From assembly GCF_042242105.1 (NCBI RefSeq), contig NC_092016.1:13096501-13160500 (forward strand): a DNA stretch of 64,000 bases, read 5' to 3'. Every line of letters starts with the position of its first letter. Within the stretch, counting starts at the first letter, position 1. The stretch comes from Pempheris klunzingeri (taxonomy: Eukaryota; Chordata; Actinopteri; Acropomatiformes; Pempheridae). The notes below the pieces were generated by a model, which saw nothing but the letters and a program-made list of their open reading frames with translations, searched no databases and was not told the origin of the DNA. Positions 48,466 to 62,400 of this stretch are shown piece by piece. The position numbers and the translations under genes are program-made.

Positions 48466-50187
48466 GGCTTCTGGCCTGCCAAAAACCAAAATCACCCTGG
48501 GTACCAGGGCACCTAGACTGGGGAATGCAAAGTAAAAGGCATAACTAGGTCATATATTCTCAGTCTCTCATGAGTCTCTCTCACTATGTGTTTCTGTCTC
48601 TCCCTCTTTCTCTTTTTCACCTTCCTATCCTGTTCCAATGTGCTCTTTTATTCCCACCAGACCTGTTTCCCTTACACTCTGGTCCTTTCCCTAAACTGTT
48701 TAATGGCTCCAATTTCAGATTTGCCCCCGACTTACAATACACCAGTCTCCTTCCTTTATCTGATGTTGAACCAGGAATCAGCTTCTTCTATGACATGTTC
48801 ATTGCCACAGTGTTTGTGTTGATACAGCCACCTACATTTGACCAGCATCACCAACATCCTGAGCAGAAATTAGAAACACAAAATATGCACGCATCACAGC
48901 TGAGCAATGAGGGCTTTCAGAGGCAGGGCAGAAATGTGTCCGTCTTTTTAAAGCAGTGGCAGCTGTGATGCATGAACTTAAGTTTTGCTTTAATGAATTA
49001 TGGATCTTTCCACTATGTTTGGGGGAGGAAAAATGAGCACTCATAATTACACAGCCCTGTAGATTTAGCTCTCATCTAGTCGCAGGTTGATGGAAGTGCC
49101 TGAAATCCTCTGTTGCCCTCAGGCCTCTTCTGCTCTCGGATTTTAATGCAGTGTTGCAGCAGAGAGTCCGACTGAGACTTCAGCAGTGCATCATATTTTT
49201 GTCATGCACATTGACATGTTTGAATAACAGACAAATCATGTTTAAAGAAAATAGCATATAGTTAATCCAAGATAAGGCTAAGTTGACTCACCAGCTGTAA
49301 ACACAACATACACTCACTGTGTTTGTGGTCCCCCCCCCCCACGAAAAACAAAAAACTCTCAACATTATTCTAATTTAGTTCTGTCAGGAATTATTGATGA
49401 GTTGGGCATCTAAATGCTGGTTGTTTGTTCTGAGTTTGCCTTAAATGTTCTGTCTCCCAGCTTGTGCTTAAAAGGAAGCCTTAAATATGATTCTTAACGT
49501 GCCTGTATGTCTGTTGTCAAAGTAAAACAGCTGAAAAGGTATTGTCAACTTTGTGTGGGGGAGAGGAGGCAGAGAGAGGCAGTGAGAGAGGCAGCCTCTT
49601 TTGACACGGAGTAACTATTGTTTATCGCTAAAAGGATTGTTCTGCTTTTTGAGCAGCTTTTTTTAATAGAAAGAGTAGGGTGTGTTTAAGCTCCCTTCCA
49701 CACAAGTCCTGTTGTTTCTGAGGATTTGCATTTTCTCGTGTTTTTGCTGATTATTGAAAAAGTGTGATGATGCAAGACGCACATCGCACTGATTTTCTCT
49801 CTCACCAGAGTGAATCTGTTACACATCACAAAATCCTCCAATGATTTGTCGTTGTGCTTTTAATGAATTACGGATTTATTGAATGGTTGTCAGCACAGTG
49901 AACTGGCCCACTCTATTCCAGAAAAAAGAGTTAATTATAGCTTGCGCCCTGTAAAACCTGTGATTTCCTTTGGCTTTCTAATAACTATTTTGATAAAACA
50001 AACCAGTCTCCAGCTTTCAGGGCAGTGCCGCTTAAATCAACTCCAAATTGAAAATGTAAAACAAATGGGATGTGCTAAGATAATAAAGAGTTAGTGTAGG
50101 ACTTTCTATGCTTTCACTACTGCTGTGACCAAAATCATTGCTCAAGTTCTCCTGAGGTCTGGAGGGGAGACTGTCGGGGGATGGGAG

Positions 50188-50188
<1 letters not shown>

Positions 50189-50257
<69 letters not shown>
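50189..50257. repeat. (TG)n microsatellite, about 34 units
   Basis: An uninterrupted TG dinucleotide run of 69 bases in frmd5 intron 1. Confidence 0.97.
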
Positions 50258-50260
<3 letters not shown>

Positions 50261-52056
50261 GAGTGCTTTACTGTGAAGCACGGTGCCAGGGTCTCAGCTG
50301 TTGCTACGGTGACTCCACAGCTACTCAATGGACAGGATTCCCCTTCCAAAAGCCCTGACAAAGACTTGGCTGTTAGCGCTCCCACTAAGGTCATTTACTC
50401 TCTGAATACCATTGGAGGGCAGTGGTGGTGAGGTGACCGATGCCATCCAGACCCCAACCAGGACGATCTTAGGACCGTCCCACTGTTACCCTGACACACA
50501 TTCAGTCTTGTACCTCTTGTGACGTTGTGATCGTCACAGGATGTTTGTATTTTTAAAAGAAGACAATTTGTCACACAGGTGTAAATACTGAAATGAATGG
50601 TGGGCGAAATCCACTTAGATGCTGCAGTTTCAGGGTCCTGGTGTTCTGCATACTGACTCATTGTGATGGATTACTGGGACACTTGAATAGAACAGAGCTA
50701 TTGTTAATGTTATTAGTAACACCTTTGCTATTCCTACTATAATGAGTCAAAATGTCTGCTATGAAATAGTTCTACCGATATACCAAATTAAACCTTTTTG
50801 ATTCCTTACTTTGAGAAGTGTAGGCATGTTTTTTGGTAAAACCCTCATTACACTAACACCAAAGTTCTCGTATGTAAACGCTGTGAATATCTTTGCCTGG
50901 ACAAAATTATCTAAAATTGCCAATATTTTTATTTCAATGAACAACTATGTGATCAGTGAATAATCAAATAAAGTTACTGACCAGACTTTCAATGGGAAAT
51001 TTCAGTACTTATGGACAGTTTCTTTGGGATACTTTGGGATACTTTGGGCTACGGACACACTTGGCAAAAAAGTAAGTTACGGTTTAATGCAATTTATTTG
51101 ATTTTATTCATATGAAAAGCTTTGAAAAATGGTTTTGACACAATAATTGTGGCTGAAGGTCTTCATCACTGAAGAGTTATTACAGTTTTAGCTGCAATGT
51201 CCAGTGTGACCCTTCAGAGTTCCCTGGTGACTGCAGGTAAAGTCAGGACGTCAGCACATCATACAATGTGTCAGGCAGGGTCGAAAGAATGCCTTCTGCC
51301 GTGTGTGTGTGTGTGCGCAGGTGTGCGTGTGTTCAGAGCTCACGGTGGCTGACACACTGTTGCTATGCTTCATATGAATGATTAAAATGTGTGCTACATC
51401 TGAATGTTTCATGTGGAGTAACCTCAGGAGAACATCAGTTGTGTTTACCAGCATCACTGCGTACCAGCATCTCGATTGGCTGAACTTGCGGCGCATGGCT
51501 GGTTGCGATTAAGGATTACATCACTGCAGCGTCTCCACAGCAGAGCAGGGCAGGATGGCCCCGGCTTCCAGCTCTCTCCAAGCTCTTTCATGGGCTTTTG
51601 ATATGTGGGAGTTGCCGCTTGTCAGTTATACTTTATCAGTCACGTCTTATTGGTAATGAAAGAGTTGAGATGCATTAAGGTTGCAAAGGGCTGCTGCTCT
51701 GATGCTGCCTTTGGATGTGGTCCTTAATCTTCACCCTTGTGTTTCATGGCTGTCTCACTCACAGCTCTGATATTCCAGCGGGTTATTACAGAGAAATTAA
51801 ACTTTGCCTGACCTGCATTGGCTTACTGGGATTCATGAAAGAGATTAGCTGAAGATGAGATGCCAAATGACTCTTTTGTTATGCACTCATTTAAACACGA
51901 GCTCACACGCATGAACTCTTTTCTCTCTCAAAAATGTCATCAACTCTCCTGATTTGTTGCACTGTCATATCAGGATGCTGAGGCCTCTAAATGTGGGCGC
52001 AGAGCTTGTTTGGGTTTCTTTCACCAAATGGCCCTCTAATATTCCCCAGTGTCTCT

Positions 52057-52058
<2 letters not shown>

Positions 52059-52102
<44 letters not shown>
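52059..52102. repeat. (GT)n microsatellite, about 22 units
   Basis: An uninterrupted GT run followed by GGCA-type short repeats at about 52119-52130. Confidence 0.96.
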
Positions 52103-52106
<4 letters not shown>

Positions 52107-52930
52107 TGGATGGAGAGCAGGCAGGCAGGCAGTCTGTCAGTGTGTCGGTAGCAGTCTGCTGAGCCCTCCATTGTGCTGTCTGGGATGTATTGTGTGACAA
52201 AGAGAAGCAGAGAGGGGCCTGAGGTTATGCTCCACCTGGAAGCATGAATATCAAACCTCCTAGCAGAGCAATATATTCCTGTAGTGATTGGTCAGCTAAT
52301 GAGAGAAGCGGACAAAGGAGAGCAGTGCTGCTTACCCTGTCACCCTACCAGGCCAGGGTTCACTTTAAAAGGAGACAGCCTACAGCCATGGTAATGCAAA
52401 CACATAGCACCGCTTGTTGGGGATATTTATATACTTCAGTGGCTTCGTAAATGAGTTAACACGGTGCAGTGCATCTCCTGGTGGGCATTGTGAAAGGGAG
52501 AGCCTCGGATAGCATAACTCATTTAAAAGGGGACAAGCAGTGTAGAGTTAAGCTTTGATCAATTACAGGCAATAAAGGGTGTTTGTAACCTGCAGTTATG
52601 ATGCACAGGAGTGATGCACCACCTCAAGCCAGAGAGTTAATCAGATAAGAGCTGTCTTCAAACGCTGACCTCAGAATGTTTGTGGGCAAAATTTAGTATC
52701 AAACAGAATTTTAATTGCAATGTTATATCAGGCTCAGCGTTCACCTAACCGACAATGTAATAGCCTTGGTTAATATTTGATACTGGGTTATGTTTTATAA
52801 TGAGAAACTTATTGTGCAGAGCAATTTGTGTTGTGTAACTGCCCTAATGTTTCTGTTTTGGGCTTTGCAGACAGCTGCTACTGGAAGCCACAAAAATGTG
52901 ACTTGCATGAGTGATGATTTAACTGATAAC

Positions 52931-52952
52931 TATATATATATATATATATATA
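52931..52952. repeat. (TA)n microsatellite, 11 units
   Basis: An uninterrupted TA dinucleotide run. Confidence 0.95.
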
Positions 52953-55900
52953 ACTATTATATGTTTTTGGCCTTCGTTCTAAGGTGTTTAAGCAAATGCA
53001 AATTCTGAAGAAGAAGGAAATACATTGCCGGTGTTGTCTCTGTAACTTAGTCTAGAGATTTAACACAACACAGAATGTGTCGTTTAGGAAGATTTTTCTA
53101 CAAAACAATTATCAGCATTTGCAATTATTTACTATTAACTATGATGTGATTGTTGTATTTTTGCGGCTGTGCTACTGACCCGTTTGTCTTCAAAAAGTTT
53201 TAATAGATCAATGTCACTGTGCTGCTATCCATAGTCAGACTTTACCTTTTGTCCTCTCCTCTCTACGTCCTCCCCATCGCTCTGGTCCTGTTTGTCTTTG
53301 GGCCTTTGGGCTCTCTGCTGCATAGGAGAATCCATCCTTTGTCTCACTTCAAGGCCCTGTGCCCCTGCAGACTAATGAGGAAACACAGGAATACGCTCAC
53401 ACTACTACACTCACAGTGAAAAACAGCAGAACTGCACTTTGTGTTGACAGTTCAACAGCAGGCAGAGAATTTAGTGATCTGCACTATATTTGTGTGCATT
53501 TGGAGTCTTATTCTATAATCAGCTATGTAGGATCTTGTTTAAGATGTTTTTTTCATGTTTATAAAATATATAACAGAGTATGTGTAGGTCACATTTTATC
53601 TCTGTCACTCCAACAATGTTGGAGTAATCCTAATAATCCTTGGTGACGATCTACAAAACAAAAGTTGCTTTGCGATGGAGATTAATGATAATGCAAGTGT
53701 CATTATCACTCAGGCCGGGTGCAGAGCTAAAATCAGTAGTGGTCTGACAGCCATGACTCTTGTTGGCCAACCAGTCAACAGAACAGTGCAGGTCAGAGAC
53801 GTACTGGTAGACAGTGAGGTAGAGAGATTCATTTAATCTTTAATCAGTTCAGATGTCACTGCGTCACTCAAGTTTGATGTTTTATTGTTTTATCTACTAG
53901 ACATTTTTCTCCTTCCTCCTTTTTGTCCTCCTGCAATTTCTCCCTTTCATCCCACCCTCATCTGCTCCATGGGTCACCTCTTTCTCTCTGTCTCTATCAT
54001 CAGGCTTGTGGTTCTGCTGCACAGCCTCACTGCAGGGTTTTTTGAACTAATGATTGCCGTCCCTCCCCTCCTGTTTCCAGTTTTTTTCTCCTCAGTGTCT
54101 AGTATCTTATTTGTCCCCTCAGCAGATTTACCAACTCACAGTGCTTTGTAGCATCTTGCCTCTGTACGTTTTTCCGTGTGGCCATTGCTCCTCAAGAAAC
54201 AGATGATTTTCTATTGTTTGTATGCCAGGATATCTAGATGTTTTTAAGGGCGTTCTGACAACTAGTTTCTTGCTGTTGTCCAGCTGTGCCATTATATATA
54301 TTTCGGCTATGCTGTTGCCCATCAAAAAGCAAACCCCTTACACATACCATAAATAAACATTACATGACTGGTATTGATTTTCTCAAACTATGAATTTTTC
54401 CAGATTCCAGTGTATAGTATTCCCACTCTAGTCCGTATGGTAACGAAACATCACATTTATTCCAGGATTGACCTCTGGGTTCCAGTGTTCATATTAACTG
54501 GATTAGTGGTTCACTTGATTCATGGATCCTAGCCTCAGAAGATTGCGGTAGTATTTATTGTGTCTCAATTTGAATAGAATGATGACGTTGTGTTGGCTGG
54601 ATAATGTCACACATAATGTATTCAGTAAAAGGTAATAGCTGCCAGGTCCTTCAGGCTTTGTGTTTAGCAGACAGAATTACTGGCTGCAGTTTATTTTCTC
54701 CAGAGATAAATAGTACTCATCCATTGTAAATGTACAGCATAACCTGAGTATCCACTTTGTACATTGTTCTTTTTTATAGAAAAGCAGTTAACTCCCTGAG
54801 ACTAAGGGTCATGTATAAATAAAACATACGTATAAAGCATGCAGATAGGGTTGAGAAGTTCAGCAGTGGACTAAATAGTGCACAACAGTTCTGCGTTTTA
54901 AGCAATGTTTGATTTAATATGATGATTACAGCCAGACGCACCAGCCCCAGGGATCTTTGAAATGAATGGTGTCATTAGATGTGGTTCATGATTTTTGTTT
55001 GCCAAGAGTGGAGCGTTAAAGAAAAAGCCCTTAGTGATGGGAGAGGTTATGCTGTATGTCCTAACTTGGTGCTGGAGTGATTTGTATGAAGGTGTCCCAG
55101 AATACACAACCTGTGCTGCTCCTGGAGTTAAGAACAAGAATGTAAAACCATTGAGAACTTGGAGAACAAGGAAAATTGAAATGTCTAAACTAGTGATGCA
55201 CCAATCTACCGATCCAGCTATTTCTCTGCTGATACTAAATACCAACCCGATATGAGTGCTCCCTTTTTTGCCCAAATTAAAAAACTGTATACCTCTCTGC
55301 GTGGAACTGTAAACAAGTTTAAGTGGTCAAACAAATCCAGGTTTCTGAACTGACATGCTGACATCAGAGTTTGACTTAAGCACTGAATTCTTGTTGGCCA
55401 TGTTGTGCTAGCATGCACTGAGCTCCTAAGTGCTAAATTGTCATAATTTTAACAGCAGTGCACACTAAAAACAATACTAATAGCAACACCCTTGACAACA
55501 ATATATGGTTGTAATGAAATAAAAGGGGGATGGCAGCCCTTTATCCCCATGTTCTTCTCATAGGTGTATTACTTAAAGGACCTACCGAGCTCAGCGGCCC
55601 AAAGGCTCAGGGGGCCTCTAATCCAGAGACTCTGCGTGGCGTCACTGTAATTAACTTAGTATTTTTTTGTCACATAGTCAAAGGGCTTGCGATTCATGTT
55701 AATAACAGAGCCCCAAAGTCATACTGAAAAACTGAAGGAAAAGCCCAAACCTGCCTGCCCAGGGCAGGTACACTGAATTATAGCAAGAACCAAAGGTGAG
55801 TTATGAGACAATTATGAGCCCACTGTCTCACAATTCAACTTTGGTTCTAATTGATATTTCCAAAGATAAAGTTATGTCATGTGAAGCAATGATAGCTGGC

Positions 55901-57669
55901 AGAATGTGTTTAAAGGTAGGTGCTGTTTACCAGGAGGAGAGTGGCTGGTGGAAAGCCACCTGCACTCCAGCTCTAAAGGAAATGCAAGACCCTGTCATCT
56001 TCATACATATGCGGCTAGCTGTGAAGAGGGCTACTTGAACTGCACTGAGAGCACACGGTCTGCAGATCTCCCTCCTTCTCTCATTTACTTTCTTATATCT
56101 CTCTGCTCAAAAGAGTGACAATACACGCTGTCTCTCAGGTGTGCCACGGCACACAGTTGGAACAAATCCGCTTATGAAAATGAGAAAGGCAGAGAGCGGA
56201 GGGTCTTGAGGAGAGCCGTGTGTATTGGTATAGGTGTAAGACGCTCAGATGAGGCATGCTTGTTGTTTTTGGTATTTAGACTTGAAAAATCACCCTTTGA
56301 ATGTTAAATTCATCAAAGTCTAATTTGCCACCCACTATATGGATAATTGTCCTCCAGAGAAGGACTGTGTTTTCCGTTGGGTAGATAGATGGCAGGCTGA
56401 GTTGCTTTATGAAAGTCATTATTTGTGTGTGTTGGCACTTTATGTGCATATCTATTGGCATAGCATATCATCCATCAGTTATTCTATTTTATAATCAAAC
56501 AGAGGCCTGGGTGGCCCCCGTTGTTCCACGTGTGTCTGGGCCTGCAGATTACACTAACAGCTATTCATGCATGCAATCAGTCTCCTTTTCCTTTGTGTGT
56601 GTGTCAGCGCAGCAGTCAGAAGAGATGAGTGTCTCTGGAGAGGAGATAGATGAACACACACAGGAGACAAAGAGGCTGGCCAGTGGAAATACACAACAAG
56701 CCACAGACACAAAGCCAGCTGTCCACTGCAGGTTCTGGGTCAATATAGAAAATCTGTTAGGATTTGAAACAGTAACAGCAGTAGTAGTCGTAGTAGTGTT
56801 GGCCATTAAAAGATCATTCTGTCTAATTTGTTGTGATGTTTATTTTCTTAATATAATAAATTAGGGCAAAGGTTCTCTGATTAGCTTTGTAATAATTACC
56901 GGAGAGCGGGTCCTTGTTGATATGTATGTCTCAACAGTGTTTGTTTGTAGTATATTTCTTTTATAATTGGTATTTTATTTTTGACTGTGCTTAGGTTTAA
57001 AACTTGAAAATGTGGCTTTATTCTTAGTGACTCGAGTGCTTTGTGTAATGGCCCTATTAAAATATGGCTTTGCCACATTATTTGCAGTTGGCAGACATGT
57101 TGCTGGTGTTCAGCTGCTGCTTTTTTTTTTTTCCTGAGTAAGGCTCATACACTGACTGCAGATAGCCGTGACCAGATAATGAAGTCCCATTTCACACATG
57201 CACTGCAACCCTGAACTTATCTAGACATTACCCAGAGGAGCTGCAAACGTCTGAATCCGTTTGGCTGGACATTAAATGGACTTAACCCTGCCTGCTCCTC
57301 AGTATACAGTCAGCGCAATGTCCAATTGACCTGATGTGTGAATAGAGGAAACTGGAAGAATACAAACATGCAAGGGTGAAGAAAAAAGGTTATTCATGCA
57401 AAGACGCCAATAAAAATGTGTGGTAACCGGAGGGACAACAAGATTCAGGAACTGTAAACAAAACAGTACGATTTCTACAGCATACTTTTTGCTGCATGCT
57501 CTGCCCATCCATCACCCCACACCTAAACCAAATGTAGGTGTATTCCCAGTAGGTGAGAATGCGTCTGACACAGACTGTCTCCCGTTGTGTGCTACATGTG
57601 TGAAAGGGCACTTCCAGACAATGTGTGGATTTCATAAGAGAAAACAGCTGAAATGTATTGATACTAGAG

Positions 57670-57850
57670 TTGAAAGTCAGTCAAAAATTATTTGATTGCC
57701 AAAAGATTAATTGGCAAGTTTCAATCAATTAATTTAAGTCACTTCTCAAGCAAAACTACTCACATCGGGCCTGGTAAATGATGATCTATCTCACATATGG
57801 CACAGAGACTAAAAATTAATTCTGGTTATTTATACCATAATCACATCACT
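57670..57850 (+). repeat. Fragment of a dispersed teleost repeat (AATTAATTTAAGTCA type)
   Basis: It contains GATTAATTGGCAAGTTTCAATCAATTAATTTAAGTCACTT and a following CAAGCAAAA block. These match the start of a dispersed fish element known for ATTAATCGATTAATC termini. The copy decays after about 100 bases. The opposite end of the family occurs at 1925-2060. Confidence 0.5.
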
Positions 57851-58113
57851 TCTTTGAGTTACTCTTGTGGAATGTCCTCCTAAGTCATCTGTTCAGACTC
57901 TGATTAGCTGGACAACCTGGAAACCAGCCAGGCCAGCCTCAATGACCAGGACAACCACGGCCTGTCACAACATATTTCCCAGGTGTCCTCTTGCCTTAGC
58001 CACAACAGCTGCTAAAAATCAGTTAAGGAAAAACACTCATTATTCCTGGTTCATTAGGTCGTGTGTCTGGATGTATTACACAGCAAGCCAAGATAGAGAC
58101 TTGATATTTGTTT

Positions 58114-58170
58114 CTCTCCTCTCCTCTCCTCTCCTCTCCTCTCCTCTCCTCTCCTCTCCTCTCCTCTCCT
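58114..58170. repeat. (CTCCT)n minisatellite
   Basis: About eleven perfect copies of a CTCCT pentamer, a pure pyrimidine tract on the plus strand. Confidence 0.96.
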
Positions 58171-58502
58171 CAGTGCCCTTTGTCTCCATTTGCCTGCATG
58201 CCTCACTGACTATAGTGGAGAGTAAGTACATAGCAGACTCAATCACAGGCATCTTTTCATTTGGTTCAGAAAACTCCATTCTGTGCCCTGTAATGTTTGT
58301 AATTGTAACAGGAGACTATTCCCACATCTAGCGCAGGCAAATCACATTAGGAACAGCATAAGCGCTGAACAACTGCATTGCTGTCTCGAGGAAAATGGGT
58401 TTTCAGGCCAAGTAGTGACATGGGTTTAGGGTTTAACAGTTGTGCCTATGATTGTCAGTGTGAATGTCTCTCTGGGGGTGTTTGTGTCATGACTGACTGA
58501 AT

Positions 58503-58538
58503 AGAGCATCTGATATCTTCTGAGGCATCAGATGCTCT
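58503..58538. repeat. Perfect 12-bp inverted repeat
   Basis: Arms AGAGCATCTGAT and ATCAGATGCTCT are separated by a 12-base loop within frmd5 intron 1. Confidence 0.85.
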
Positions 58539-58944
58539 CCCCTGTTCTGTTATGTAAAACTAGAGATGTGTTAATGCTACTGTGTCCTGTCTTGTACTGT
58601 GTCTATTTCAAACCAAGGTGAGTGCTCTCAGTGATTACAGTCTGATGCCGGCATGGACTGTAAAGATTGATGTCTGGAAGAACTGGATATGGAATAATGG
58701 TACTTAAAAGCCACATTATTCACATAATGCTTATTGTTAGAGCATACCTAAACAACCCAACAATTTGATGTGCACCCGTAGGAAAGATATGAAAGCTTTT
58801 GCAAATTGAAAACTTGTGGCATTTACAGCATGACAGAATCCGTAAAATCCTCTCAAAACTGTAGAAAAGTAGATTCAAAATCCTGTGTATGGTGAAAGTC
58901 TGCAGCCAGGCTAGTGGCTCTGTTGTGTGCTCAGACCTGACAGT

Positions 58945-59405
58945 GCTTTAAGCTAAAATGCTGACAATGCCAACATGCTGATGTATAGTAGTTGTAATGC
59001 TTACCATGTTCATCATCTTAGCTTAGCTCATCTTAGCTAGCATGATAACATTTGCTTATTAGCTCTAAACACAATGTACAGCTGCTGCTGATGAGAATGC
59101 CATTAATTTTACAGGTAATTGGTCAAAAACCAAGTATAGGACACAGTTTTCATTCACACGAGTCATTAGGATCATCATGTATGAACCGTGAATGTCCGTA
59201 GAAAAATTTGTAGCAGACCAATCAGTGAATGTTGAGATATTTCACAGCTGAAGTGTTAATCTGAACCTTCTGTGGATGCAAGATGAAACGACAGGGGATC
59301 AGTTGTCTCCATCCTCAGGGGATCATTTCAATCAATTCAATGGTTATTGAGATATCTCAGTCTGGACCAAAGTGGTAGACAGATCAAACATCAGCATCCA
59401 CGAGT
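58945..59405 (+). repeat. Decayed copy of a dispersed percomorph repeat
   Basis: The order of blocks matches a family common in percomorph genomes: CTAGCATGATAACATTTGCT, then AAACACAATGTACAGCTG, GGTCAAAAACCAAGTATAGG, and finally TCAGTCTGGACCAAAGTGGT. No open frame remains. Identification rests on recall of the consensus. Confidence 0.6.
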
Positions 59406-62400
59406 GTCCATTTTTGTAGCACGCACGCACACACACTAATTCATTGTATATTGTGCTCTCCAATGTCTGAACTTCTAATTGCAAATAAATGAGGAAGACT
59501 TGAGGGTCATGTGCCTAAACAACTGAGATGATGCTTTTACAAAATGCCCTTTAGATGGAAACATGGCTGCATTTGTTGCTGCAAAATGAGCCTTCGGGCA
59601 GTAATGTTTTAAAGACGAGTTTGTCGACAACTGTCCTGTGCTGTGTGCATGTGAGCTGTTGTAGCACTGAAAATCTGCAGAATTTGTACAAAAGAAAAGA
59701 CCTCAGGAAATAATTTTGGTAGAAGCCTGTGCCTTTGTTTTGGCTGAGTACACAGACAGAGGTGTGCCATATGGCAGTAGAATAGCAGTCTGGAAGGGAT
59801 TGTTTCAACAGTGGTGCTTCCCTTTCAATAAATGGTGTTCATGGAGCTCCCCACTGTCCCCAGGGTGGGAGACAGGTGTCGCTGAAGGGAATAAAGGGCT
59901 GTTTGCACAGCTACCCAGCAGGTCAGTCTCCCAACTCATTTGAAAGGGAAGAATGATTGTTTGCCCCAGGCCTCTTTGGCTGCATATACAGTGCAGGAGG
60001 AGAAGAGCTGCTTCAGTAGAGTTTCATATAATATGAAATGGTAAGAGGATGGTAAAAACCTTCACACATCTTCTCAGTTTCTTTTTGCGTGATATTAGAC
60101 TAAATGAAATATTCAGCTTTTGTTCCCTCTCATTATTTTATCATTTGCAGTGGCTTGCCTGACATGCCAAATGTGGTAAGATCATTAAGAAGCAAAGACA
60201 TACATCTAAATTGCAAATAAAGGGTCCTATATCATCACTGCTCATGTATCAAAGGAGCTAAACTAATTGGTATGCAATTTAGTATGGATCATTCCAATCA
60301 ATACAGAGATCAATTGGGTACCCCGTGGATTGTGGGGACACAGTTTGTGGTGAGCTCAGCTATTTTTAGCACAAATCATTCCTCAGTGCAGGTACAGAGA
60401 ATAAATTCTAGAGAGGAGTTGGCCACCTCCGCCCACATGCTGCCTCAAGCACAATGCAGAGCTAATGAATCATGAACACATTCTGTGACTATCGTTATCT
60501 GATCTGTCGGTACCCTGCGTACAAACACGCTGGGAAGATTCACTGATGTATCTTGGATTGACCGCGTTGCTCATACCGCTCTCCAGTTTTGTTGCTTTTC
60601 AAGCCAAAGGAGTCTTAGAAGTTTACCACATTGCATAATATGTAGCCTATGGCCTCCTTCTGAAGATAGAGGGCTCGCAACAAGGCTCAAAGCAGATGCT
60701 CCAGTTGCTGTTTTTAAGACTTATCCAATGACGGTAAACATGACATAACATGAGGATGTGCAGTAAAGCATAAAAATTGCAGATTAAGAACCATGTTTGC
60801 GTCTTTAGTAATTATAACGCAGCATAAAAATATAATGCAAATATAGATTTAATATTCTGATACTACTGGAGATATTAGCAATACACCTAACATTAGCCTT
60901 TTACTAATTACTAGGGTGTTCCCTTGGAAACTTCTGTTATATTGTAACTTAATTATGTCAGATGTGAGGAATTTCCTTTTTGTCTGTACTCGTAGCGTGT
61001 TTCTTTATGCTGGCTGTATTTGTGGTTCTGGATGTGATGTATGTGTTGTCAGAGTGATGCAAATGTCGTCCCTATTTGCCTGTATGTGTTTGCACTGGCA
61101 ATGATGAGAGCCACTAAGAGCTCTCAGTGTGTTCAGCAGAGAGACACGTTTCCCTCCTGAATGAACGGCTGAGTTTTACTGCAGCATCTTCATTGACCAC
61201 TGCTCTTACTCCCGGATCCTTTGGGCTTTCCTGAAACGCCTCCTATACAGTAGGCATTAACTGGCCTCTATAATTAATGAGGGTAGCTAACTGAAGAGTG
61301 GCAGCAGAGCTCTATGGAAAGCCCTCGGGAGTGCCCTTCAGGACACCCCATTATCCCTCTCCACTGGTGGGAGCAGACTGACTTTTGCTGCTGGCCTGGT
61401 AATGATGTAGTGTGGTGGCAGTTATGGCTGAGGAGTGCTGTGGTGTGTGTAAATCTTTGGTACAATCAAAGGATAATTATTCACTTCACTGTAGCCATAA
61501 AAATCTAGTGCAACAGCCGATTTTCATTTAGCCATGAATGTTGACTTGTACCAGTTGTGTACTTTTTCATCCCTCTATCACCACTCTCTCTACACTGGAT
61601 TCTCAGTCATACTATAGAAAAGTTATGATCAGTGCACAAGCACATCATTAAAAAGAGACTACACTAAAGCAGGTTTGACATTTACCATTTCAGCCACTGG
61701 GTATGTGATGAAATAGTAAGATGATGTGGCAAATCCTCTGTTATTTTAGAATGGTTACAGCATTGCCTCAGCCAAACTGTTTCTGAGTTGCAAGCAGCTA
61801 CATACTAGATGAGTGACTGTATGAATTATGTATTTTTTACTGAATACTGCTGACATTCAGATATGCCTATACTTTACTTCTATACCAGGAAATTGGCAAT
61901 GCATGTAATCCAGTGACATTGATGAAACTAAATGTAGGACACTAAGTCAAAGTTGATAATGGCTGATTTCACAGAAATAAGAGTACTGCCTGTCTCTGAT
62001 ACTGAGTTTTAAACTTTCTTCTTTTTGAACTGTACTGTGAAATATGAGTGTTTGAGTTTTGGCCAAGGCTGCGGCCTTCTGCGAATGTTGGAGTAATTAC
62101 CACCCAGCTGTCAGGCGCTGTTTGCTCTGTGACAGTTGACCAGACTTTGCAGTCAATACTTCACAGCCCACTTCATTCACTGCAAACATCACCTTGATTT
62201 GATTTATTGCTAAGACTCCTGTCTCTGAGTCAAAGCACACAAGGCAGGGATCGTGGAGGATCAGCAGAATTTTCTTTTCTGGTTTGTTTGGCCTTTCTTA
62301 CAGCAAAATGGTCCTTTCATTTTCCCTGTCATTTTGACTTACCAATCACTGGTGTAACTAATGTTTGCAGCATTGATGGTTAAATTGATGGTTATAGTAT

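Noticed and set aside
50032-50431. Open frames on both strands rich in Thr-His or Cys-Val
   Set aside because: They are translations of the TG microsatellite at 50189-50257.
53219-54151. Hydrophobic plus-strand frames suggesting a small membrane protein
   Set aside because: They come from T- and CT-rich intron sequence. They lack a family match, splice context or conserved motif.
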